A DNA stretch of 5,480 nt from Sphingomonas sp. Lineage in GTDB: Bacteria; Pseudomonadota; Alphaproteobacteria; Sphingomonadales; Sphingomonadaceae. The stretch covers positions 1 through 5,480 of the forward strand of contig JAICVC010000135.1 of NCBI GenBank assembly GCA_025935515.1. The letters are read 5' to 3'. The notes beneath the pieces were generated by a model that saw only the letters and a list, made by a program, of their open reading frames with translations, was not told the origin of the DNA and ran no database searches. Shown one piece after another: positions 1 to 5,480 of this stretch. Each line of letters opens with the position of its first letter. Position 1 is the first letter of the stretch. The position numbers and the translations under genes are program-made.

Positions 1-305
1 ATTGGGTCACTGCCGAGCGCCAGGGACAGGTCGCGGCGGCCAACATGCTCGGGGCGCGCGAGCGCTTCGAAGCCGTCCCGTTCTTCTGGACCGAGCAGTT
101 CGGAACGACGATCCGCTATGTCGGCCGGGCTGCCGGCTGGGACACGGTGGCGCTCGACGGCGACTTCGCGAGCGGGTCGCTGATCGCCCGCTATTTCGCC
201 GAGGGAGTCCATTGCGCGACGGCGACCGTCGGCCGCGACCGCGACAATCTCGAAGACGAACTTGCTTTCGAGGCTCGGATCCACAGCCTGGAGACCCGCC
301 AGTGA
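1..305 (+). CDS. FAD/NAD(P)-dependent oxidoreductase, C-terminal part (5' end outside window)
   Basis: The last 100 codons of a flavoprotein are visible, read in the frame that starts at base 3 and ending with TGA at 303-305. Visible residues 1-16 (WVTAERQGQVAAANML) match the end of the FAD-binding fold in ferredoxin-reductase and AIF-like proteins, where a W..A..QG.VAA.NM helix follows the second dinucleotide domain. Residues 25-41 carry VPFFWTEQFG...RYVG, the hallmark opening of the Reductase_C domain, which normally reads PxFWSDQ/TxQ. The rest fits the small alpha/beta C-terminal domain. Members of this family use NADH or NADPH to reduce a ferredoxin, Rieske protein or similar carrier in the cytoplasm; the partner here cannot be told because the nucleotide-binding domains lie outside the window. 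An internal ATG at 45 is not a credible start, since homology runs through it. The stop codon overlaps the folE start, which suggests one operon. The family call is fairly sure and the substrate is unknown. Confidence 0.85.
   Translation, partial: WVTAERQGQVAAANMLGARERFEAVPFFWTEQFGTTIRYVGRAAGWDTVALDGDFASGSLIARYFAEGVHCATATVGRDRDNLEDELAFEARIHSLETRQ
290..293 (+). promoter_or_regulatory. Ribosome binding site of folE
   Basis: A GGAG Shine-Dalgarno core lies eight bases before the GTG at 302, inside the end of the upstream oxidoreductase gene. The spacing is close to ideal. It decides the start of folE, because the open frame itself runs on to the left edge of the window, where it is only a shadow of the oxidoreductase gene. 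Confidence 0.7.
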
Positions 306-952
306 ATCTCGAAGACTATCAAGGCGCGTTCATCGACGCCGAACTGGAAGCCGCCGCCGCCAGCCCGGCGCCGCTGCCACCATCCCGCTGCGAGATCGAG
401 CGAGCAGTCCGCGTGCTCCTTGCCGCAACCGGCGACGATCCCGACCGCGAAGGTCTTCGCGATACACCGGCGCGCGTCGCCCGCGCCTACGCCGAATGGT
501 TCGCTGGCTACCACGTCGACCCGCGCTCGTTCCTCAGCCGCGTCTTCGACGAGAGCGAGGGCTACGAGGAGACCGTCCTGCTGCGCGATATCCCGCTGGT
601 CTCTACCTGCGAGCATCATCTCGCGCCAATCACCGGCAAGGCGCACGTCGCCTATCGCCCGAACGGCCGAGTCGTCGGCATTTCCAAGCTTTCCCGCCTG
701 GTCGAGGCCTATGCTCGCCGGCTCCAGCTGCAGGAGCGGCTCACCAACCAGATTGCCCGCGCGCTCGACGAGGCGCTCGAGCCCAAAGGCGTCGCCGTCG
801 TGATCGAGGCGAGCCACGGGTGCCTGACCACCCGCGGCGTCAGCCAGCACGGCGTATCGATGGTCACCAAATGCTGGCTTGGGGAATTCAAGGCCGACGC
901 GGAACTTCGCCGGGAGCTGATGCAATCGATCTACGCCTGCCGGCCCAATTGA
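302..952 (+). CDS. folE: GTP cyclohydrolase I (FolE, type IA)
   Basis: This cytoplasmic enzyme (EC 3.5.4.16) converts GTP to 7,8-dihydroneopterin triphosphate and formate, the first step of tetrahydrofolate and related pterin synthesis. The 216-residue length is usual for the family. Residues 45-60 read DDPDREGLRDTPARVA, the standard N-terminal family motif. CEHH at 103-106 and HGC at 172-174 supply the expected zinc ligands C103, H106 and C174, with H105 and H172 as the catalytic histidines, judged by alignment from memory with E. coli C110, H113, C181, H112 and H179. GKAHVAY (112-118) and GISKLSRLVEAYARR (126-140) are also typical, as is QERLT at 145-149. No key residue is missing. The first 30 or so residues are acidic and alanine/proline-rich and are probably a variable extension. 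The GTG start overlaps the TGA of the upstream gene and has a well-spaced GGAG. Near the C-terminus TKCWLGEF stands where many relatives have a TS..LG.F pattern. The gene faces putA convergently. Confidence 0.97.
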   Translation: MNLEDYQGAFIDAELEAAAASPAPLPPSRCEIERAVRVLLAATGDDPDREGLRDTPARVARAYAEWFAGYHVDPRSFLSRVFDESEGYEETVLLRDIPLVSTCEHHLAPITGKAHVAYRPNGRVVGISKLSRLVEAYARRLQLQERLTNQIARALDEALEPKGVAVVIEASHGCLTTRGVSQHGVSMVTKCWLGEFKADAELRRELMQSIYACRPN

Positions 953-1057
953 GCCTGATCAACGAAGCGGCCGGGCTGCGTGCACCCCGACCGCTCCGGC
1001 GAGGCGTGTTCGTGTCCGCTAAGAAGGACCGCCCCGCAGATCCCTCAACAATCATTT

Positions 1058-1089
1058 CGGCTCCGCGCTCCAGAGGGCATCGGGAGCCG
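1058..1089. terminator. Weak inverted repeat between convergent folE and putA; possible terminator
   Basis: CGGCTCC at 1058-1064 pairs perfectly with GGAGCCG at 1083-1089 across an 18-base loop. A second copy of GCTCC at 1067-1071 could pair with the same right arm instead, giving a tighter 11-base loop. The site lies in the 154-base gap between two converging genes, where a shared transcription end would be expected. There is no run of T after the stem on either strand, so this is not a canonical intrinsic terminator; it may be a 3'-end stabilising hairpin or chance in GC-rich DNA. I see no gene or promoter in the rest of the gap. Confidence 0.25.
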
Positions 1090-1106
1090 TGCCAAGGTGG
1101 GACGGA

Positions 1107-4100
1107 TCAGCCTTCGAGCGTCGCCATCAGCGAGGCATTGCCGCCCGCAGCGGTGGTGTCGATGCAGGTCACGCGCTCGGTCGCGAAGCGGGCGACATAG
1201 TGCGGGCCGCCGGCCTTCGGTCCCGTGCCGCTGAGGCCCTCGCCGCCGAACGGCTGGCTTTCGACCACCGCGCCGATCTGGTTGCGGTTGACGTAGAAAT
1301 TGCCAACGTGAGCATGTTCCTCGACATAGTCGCGCACGGTATCGATGCGGCTCTGAAGCCCCAGCGTCAGGCCATAGCCCGTCGTGTTGATCGCCTCGAC
1401 GACCTCGTCGAGCTTGTCGCCGGCGAAGCGGATGAGGTGGAGAATTGCGCCGAAATTCTCCTGATTCAATTGGCTTAGCGACTGAATTTCATAGAAGGCG
1501 GGAGCAACGAAGCAACCGTTGGCAGCCTCCTTCGGCGGCTTCAGCCTGCAGATCTTCTTTGCGTTCTTGTCGAGCCACTCGAGGTGCTCATCGAGCACCT
1601 TCTTCGCCGCTTGGTCGATGACCGGGCCGACGTCGGTGGCGAGGTCGCTCGGGTCGCCGACCTTCAGCGCCTCCATTGCGCCGGCGATCATCTTGATCAT
1701 GCCGTCGGCGACGTCCTCCTGCACGAACAAGACCCGCAGGGCGGAGCAGCGCTGGCCGGCGCTCTGGAAGGCCGAGGAGATGACGTCGCGGGTGACCTGC
1801 TCCGGCAGCGCCGACGAATCGACGATCATCGCATTCTGACCGCCGGTTTCGGCGACGAACGGGATGATCGGCCCGTCGCGCTCGGCAAGCGTGCGGTTGA
1901 TCATGCGCGCGGTTTCGGTCGAGCCAGTGAAGACGACGCCCGAAAGCAGCGGGTGCGCGGTCAGCGTCCCGCCCACGACTCTGCCCGAGCCGGGCGCGAG
2001 CTGGACGATGTCTTCGGGAATGCCTGCCCGATGCATCAGCTCGACCGCCAACGCCGCGATCAGCGGCGTTTGGCCGGCCGGCTTGGCGATCACTGCATTA
2101 CCCGCCGCCAGCGGCGCCGACACCAGGCCCGTGAAGATCGCGAGCGGGAAATTCCACGGCGAAATGGCCGCGATCACCCCGCGGCCGTGCAATCTGAGCT
2201 CGTTCTGTTCGCCGGTTGGGCCGGGAAGCGGTAGCGGTTTGGTGAACTGGCGCCGGGCTTCGGACGCGTAGAAGCGCAGGAAATCGACCGCTTCGCGCAC
2301 TTCGAGCACCCCGTCGATCAGGGTCTTCCCGGCTTCGCGCGTGCAGAGCGAGTAAAATTCCTCCGCGTGCTCCTCGTAGAGGTCGGCCGCGCGTTCGAGC
2401 AACTTCGCCCGCGCTTCGCCGCCAAGCGCATCCCATTCTACCTGCGCGGCATGGCCGGCACGCGCCATGCGGTCGACCTCGGCGGCGGTCGCCTCAAACG
2501 TCGTCCCGACGGTGACCCGATGGTCATGGGGGGAGACGATCGGCCTACCCTCGCCCTTTCCAATCGCCGGCTTCGCGGTCCAGCTGCGGGTTTCGAGCGC
2601 TTTCAGCCGTTGCAGCAAGGGCTCGCGCACCAGCGGGTCGCTGAGGTCGACTCCGGCACTGTTTCGGCGCTGGGCCCCGAAGAGATCTGTCGGCAGGACG
2701 ATCTTCGGATTGCGCTTGGGTTCAACCGCCTCGAGCTCCGCGACCGGATCGCGGACCAGCTCGTCGATCGACACCTGCTTGTCGGCGATGCGATTGACGA
2801 AGCTCGAATTGGCGCCGTTCTCCAACAGCCGCCGCACCAGATAAGCCAGCAGCTCCTTGTGGCTGCCGACCGGCGCGTAGATCCGGACCGGCGTCGGCTT
2901 GTCGCCGAGATGCTTCTCGAGCTTTGCGAGCTCCTCGTAGAGCTCCTCGCCCATGCCGTGGAGGCGCTGGAACTCGAACTCCTTGTCGCCGGCGATCGCT
3001 TTGACCTGGCCGATGGTGTTGGCGTTGTGGGTCGCAAAGGCCGGATAGATGACGTCGCTCGCCGCCAGCATCTTCTTCGCGCAGGCGAGATAGGAGACGT
3101 CCGTCGCAACCTTGCGCGTCCAGACCGGATAGTCGGGCAGCCCGCCGACCTGCGCCAGCTTGATCTCGGTGTCCCAATAGGCGCCCTTCACCAGCCGGCA
3201 CATGAGCCTGCGACGGTGCACGCGCGCCGCCTCGACCGCCCAGTCGACCAGCGGCACCGCGCGCTTCTGATAGGCCTGGATTGCAATCCCGAAGCCGCCC
3301 CAGGAGCTTCCGTCTTTTCTTGGGGCGAACAATTCGTCGTCGGCGAGCAAGGCCTCGAACACGTCCATCTGCAGCTCGAGCCGGTCGGCTTCCTCCGCGT
3401 CGATCGTAAAATGGACGTCGGCTTTCGAGGCCTTCAGCGCGAGCTCGCGGACCACCGGGATCACCGCCGCAAGCGCAGCGTCGCGATGCATAAATTCGAA
3501 CCGCGGATGAAGCGCGGTCAGCTTGACCGAGATGCCCGGCGACTTGCGGAACCCACCCTTCGCTTCGCTAGCGATGCGGTCCAGGGCGCCGCGATAAGCA
3601 TCGGCGTAGCGCTCGGCATCGGCGAACGTCTTCGCCGCTTCGCCAAGCATGTCGAAGCTGTGGCTGAGGCCCTGGCGCTGCTCGGGCTCGGCGCGCTTCA
3701 GCGCCTCGTCGATCGTTCGGCCGAAGACGAAATTCCGCCCGAGGATCTTCATCGCCTCGCGGACCGCGGTGCGAACCACCGGCTCGCCGAGGCGCCCGAC
3801 CGCGCGGCCGAGCGCGGCCTTCCAATTGTCGGAGCGGTCCTGCGCCCCTTCCAGCACCTTGCCGGTGAGCAGAAGCGAGAAAGTCGCCGCGTTGACGAAC
3901 GACGAGTCCGAGCGCCCGAGCTTTTCCGACCAGTCTGGGCCGGAAAGCTTGTCGGCAATCAGCTCATCGGCGGTATGCGCGTCGGGAATGCGCAGCAGCG
4001 CTTCGGCGAGGCACATCATCGCGATGCCCTCGTCCGAACCGAGGTCGTAGGCGTGCAGGAAAGCATCGACCCCCGAGGGCTTGTGCGCGCGAACGCCTTT

Positions 4101-4238
4101 GACCAGCGTGCGCGCGGTCGCCGCCGCTTCGCCAAGCTCGGCCGGGCCCAGGCGCGCCTGGGCGATCCGCTCGACTGCGATCCGCTCTTCGTCAGGCCGA
4201 TAGGCGCGGCGCAGCTCTGTCCGGTCGATCGGCCCCAC
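1107..4238 (-). CDS. putA: Bifunctional proline dehydrogenase / L-glutamate gamma-semialdehyde (P5C) dehydrogenase PutA, short type without DNA-binding domain
   Basis: PutA oxidises proline to P5C with FAD, passing electrons to membrane quinones, then oxidises glutamate semialdehyde to glutamate with NAD+, channelling the intermediate. Numbering here runs from the outermost GTG (4307, 1066 residues). The helical arm region comes first. The proline dehydrogenase barrel spans about 245-510: SVKLTALHPR (K262), DAEEADRL (D303), RLVKGAYWDTE (371-381), RLHGMG (448-453), IYAPVG (Y477) and RRLLENGANSSFVNR (R492, R493). These match the known proline-site residues K329, D370, Y540, R555 and R556 of E. 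coli PutA. The aldehyde dehydrogenase domain spans about 590-1045: SPWNFPLA (716-723), FTGSTETA (793-800), general base E820 in ETGGQNA, nucleophile C854 in GQRCSALR, and PFGGEGLSGTG (1019-1029). The protein ends in TTAAGGNASL, the conserved PutA C-terminal motif. There is no N-terminal ribbon-helix-helix domain, so it should not repress its own gene. The chosen GTG (4238) gives 1043 residues and starts 14 bases after the secA stop. GTG 4307, ATG 4301 and TTG 4274 are alternatives inside secA. None has a clear Shine-Dalgarno site. Confidence 0.96.
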   Translation of the reverse strand: MGPIDRTELRRAYRPDEERIAVERIAQARLGPAELGEAAATARTLVKGVRAHKPSGVDAFLHAYDLGSDEGIAMMCLAEALLRIPDAHTADELIADKLSGPDWSEKLGRSDSSFVNAATFSLLLTGKVLEGAQDRSDNWKAALGRAVGRLGEPVVRTAVREAMKILGRNFVFGRTIDEALKRAEPEQRQGLSHSFDMLGEAAKTFADAERYADAYRGALDRIASEAKGGFRKSPGISVKLTALHPRFEFMHRDAALAAVIPVVRELALKASKADVHFTIDAEEADRLELQMDVFEALLADDELFAPRKDGSSWGGFGIAIQAYQKRAVPLVDWAVEAARVHRRRLMCRLVKGAYWDTEIKLAQVGGLPDYPVWTRKVATDVSYLACAKKMLAASDVIYPAFATHNANTIGQVKAIAGDKEFEFQRLHGMGEELYEELAKLEKHLGDKPTPVRIYAPVGSHKELLAYLVRRLLENGANSSFVNRIADKQVSIDELVRDPVAELEAVEPKRNPKIVLPTDLFGAQRRNSAGVDLSDPLVREPLLQRLKALETRSWTAKPAIGKGEGRPIVSPHDHRVTVGTTFEATAAEVDRMARAGHAAQVEWDALGGEARAKLLERAADLYEEHAEEFYSLCTREAGKTLIDGVLEVREAVDFLRFYASEARRQFTKPLPLPGPTGEQNELRLHGRGVIAAISPWNFPLAIFTGLVSAPLAAGNAVIAKPAGQTPLIAALAVELMHRAGIPEDIVQLAPGSGRVVGGTLTAHPLLSGVVFTGSTETARMINRTLAERDGPIIPFVAETGGQNAMIVDSSALPEQVTRDVISSAFQSAGQRCSALRVLFVQEDVADGMIKMIAGAMEALKVGDPSDLATDVGPVIDQAAKKVLDEHLEWLDKNAKKICRLKPPKEAANGCFVAPAFYEIQSLSQLNQENFGAILHLIRFAGDKLDEVVEAINTTGYGLTLGLQSRIDTVRDYVEEHAHVGNFYVNRNQIGAVVESQPFGGEGLSGTGPKAGGPHYVARFATERVTCIDTTAAGGNASLMATLEG

Positions 4239-4252
4239 CGGCGAGGCCGACG

Positions 4253-5480
4253 CTACGCGAGCTGCCCGTGGCAATGCTTGTACTTCTTGCCCGATCCGCA
4301 TGGACACGGCGCGTTGCGGCTGATCGGCGCTTCGACGACATTCCCATCGGCATCGCGCTGCGGCAGCGGCGGGGTGGGAATCGCGCCGATCGGGTTGAAG
4401 TTGGGGATCAGGCCGCGCGCGGCGGCGTCGAGGTCGGCCGTATCGTCGTCGCCCGAAAATGGATCGAGGTGCTGGGTGATGAAATCCGGCAGCTCGGGCA
4501 GCGGCGCCGGCTCGATCTGGACCTGCGCGCGCATGAGGACCCGCGTCACGTCCTCGCGGATCGAGACGAGCAGGCGTTCGAACAGCACGAACGCCTCCTG
4601 CTTATATTCGTCGATCGGCTTCTTCTGCGCGTAGCTGCGGAGGTGGATGACCTGCCGAAGTGCATCGAGCGTCGCCAGATGCTCCTTCCAATGGTGGTCG
4701 AGCGTCTGGATCAGCACCTGCTTTTCGATGTTGGCCCACTGCTCCGGCTCGACGTCGCCAAGCTTGGCGGTCATCGAGTCACCGGCCAGCTTCTGTACCC
4801 GCTCGGTGATCATCTCCGGATCGACGGCCTCTTCCTGGAGCCAATCGTCGACCGGCGGCTGGAGCCCGAACACCGCGTCGACCGACTCTTTCAGGCCCGC
4901 GACATCCCACTGCTCAGGATAAGAGCCCTCGGGGCAACTGACCGCGACGATCGCCGACACCGTTTCGGCGCGCATGTCGTTGATGACATCGCTGACGCTC
5001 TCGGCGTCCATGATATCCGCGCGCTGCTCGTAGATGACCTTGCGCTGGTCGTTCATCACGTCGTCGAATTCGACGACCTGCTTGCGGATGTCGTAGTTGC
5101 GTGCCTCGACCTTCTTTTGCGCGGTCTCGATCGCCTTGGAGATCCACGGGCTGACGATCGCTTCGCCATCCTCGAGGTTCTTGTTCATCAGCCGGGCGAA
5201 CATGGTCTGGGGCCCGAAGATGCGGAGCAGATCGTCGTCGAGGCTCAGATAGAAGCGCGAAAGGCCCGGGTCGCCCTGGCGGCCCGAACGGCCGCGTAGC
5301 TGGTTGTCGATCCGCCGGCTCTCGTGGCGCTCGGTACCGAGCACGTAGAGGCCGCCCGCCTCGAGCACGCGCTGCTTCTCGGCCGCGATCTCCTCGCGGA
5401 CCTTTTCGGCCTGCGCAGCATATTCGGGCGTCCCCGCCTCCAGGCCGGAGAATTCATCCAGCATGCGAAAATCAAGGTTG
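4253..5480 (-). CDS. secA: Protein translocase subunit SecA, C-terminal part (5' end outside window)
   Basis: SecA is the cytoplasmic and membrane-bound ATPase that drives unfolded preproteins through the SecYEG channel. About 408 codons are visible, a bit under half of the usual 900 or so. The frame is open to the window edge and ends with TAG at 4253-4255. Counting from the in-frame ATG at 5464 (not the real start), GTERHESRRIDNQLRGRSGRQGD at 43-65 is the unmistakable end of the second nucleotide-binding domain, with the arginines of helicase motif VI. The helical wing and scaffold domains follow (about 70-310), including RNYDIRKQVVEFDDVMNDQR (122-141) and LDHHWKEHL (255-263). An acidic and proline-rich linker (about 318-380) then leads to the zinc-binding tail CPCGSGKKYKHCHG at 387-400, whose ligands C387, C389, C398 and H399 form the C-x-C-x8-C-H pattern used to bind SecB and phospholipid. 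The next gene, putA, begins at or within its 3' end, so read-through transcription is likely. Confidence 0.98.
   Translation of the reverse strand, partial: NLDFRMLDEFSGLEAGTPEYAAQAEKVREEIAAEKQRVLEAGGLYVLGTERHESRRIDNQLRGRSGRQGDPGLSRFYLSLDDDLLRIFGPQTMFARLMNKNLEDGEAIVSPWISKAIETAQKKVEARNYDIRKQVVEFDDVMNDQRKVIYEQRADIMDAESVSDVINDMRAETVSAIVAVSCPEGSYPEQWDVAGLKESVDAVFGLQPPVDDWLQEEAVDPEMITERVQKLAGDSMTAKLGDVEPEQWANIEKQVLIQTLDHHWKEHLATLDALRQVIHLRSYAQKKPIDEYKQEAFVLFERLLVSIREDVTRVLMRAQVQIEPAPLPELPDFITQHLDPFSGDDDTADLDAAARGLIPNFNPIGAIPTPPLPQRDADGNVVEAPISRNAPCPCGSGKKYKHCHGQLA

Noticed and set aside
2..301. Extension of FolE upstream to the left edge in the same frame
   Set aside because: The added residues are Arg-rich noise, while the other frame over the same bases gives a recognisable oxidoreductase C-terminus. 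The GTG at 302 has a good Shine-Dalgarno site.
262..1200. A 312-codon frame overlapping folE and running through the folE-putA gap
   Set aside because: It is out of frame with folE, very Arg/Pro-rich, and ends inside the putA 3' end on the opposite strand. FolE in the other frame carries all expected motifs.
980..1234. A possible 84-residue small gene in the gap between folE and putA
   Set aside because: It runs into the putA 3' end on the opposite strand, has Arg/Ser-rich random-looking composition and shows no good ribosome binding site.
1584..2234. A 216-codon open frame on the + strand opposite the P5C dehydrogenase part of putA
   Set aside because: It is antisense to a conserved catalytic domain, has no recognisable motif, and other overlapping frames here are equally open by chance.
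2367..4634. A 755-codon open frame on the + strand opposite putA and the end of secA
   Set aside because: It lies antisense to two clear conserved genes, crosses their junction, and its translation is rich in Arg, Leu, Asp and Gly with no recognisable domain. Long antisense open frames are expected in GC-rich codon usage, where stop codons are rare in the opposite frames.
4268..5299. A 343-codon open frame on the + strand opposite secA
   Set aside because: It is a shadow of secA codon bias; the translation is low-complexity Arg/Asp/Leu sequence with no family motif.

Overview
The window looks like ordinary core chromosome from a high-GC alphaproteobacterium. By eye the GC content is roughly two thirds. 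The protein sequences resemble those of sphingomonads (order Sphingomonadales), but that placement is inference from general family resemblance and not from a search. All four genes belong to well-known housekeeping or catabolic families. No RNA gene, mobile element, CRISPR array or prophage sequence is apparent.

Layout: on the + strand, bases 1-305 hold the last 100 codons of an FAD/NAD(P)-dependent oxidoreductase with a Reductase_C-type C-terminal domain. Its stop codon overlaps the GTG start of folE (302-952), which encodes GTP cyclohydrolase I. The two share a GTGA junction with a good ribosome binding site, so they are probably co-transcribed and translationally coupled. A 154-base gap (953-1106) with one weak inverted repeat separates this pair from a convergent minus-strand pair. 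Reading leftwards, that pair is the 3' part of secA (window end to 4253) followed closely by putA (about 4238 to 1107). PutA here is the bifunctional proline dehydrogenase / P5C dehydrogenase of the short type without a DNA-binding domain.

How they work together: FolE makes 7,8-dihydroneopterin triphosphate, the entry point to folate and related pterins. PutA oxidises proline to glutamate and passes electrons to the quinone pool. SecA is the ATPase motor of the Sec protein-export pathway. No single pathway links the four. The points worth a second look are modest: the oxidoreductase-folE coupling, the uncertain putA start inside or just after the end of secA, and a small substitution in a usually conserved PutA motif. 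I did not find an undescribed system in this window.
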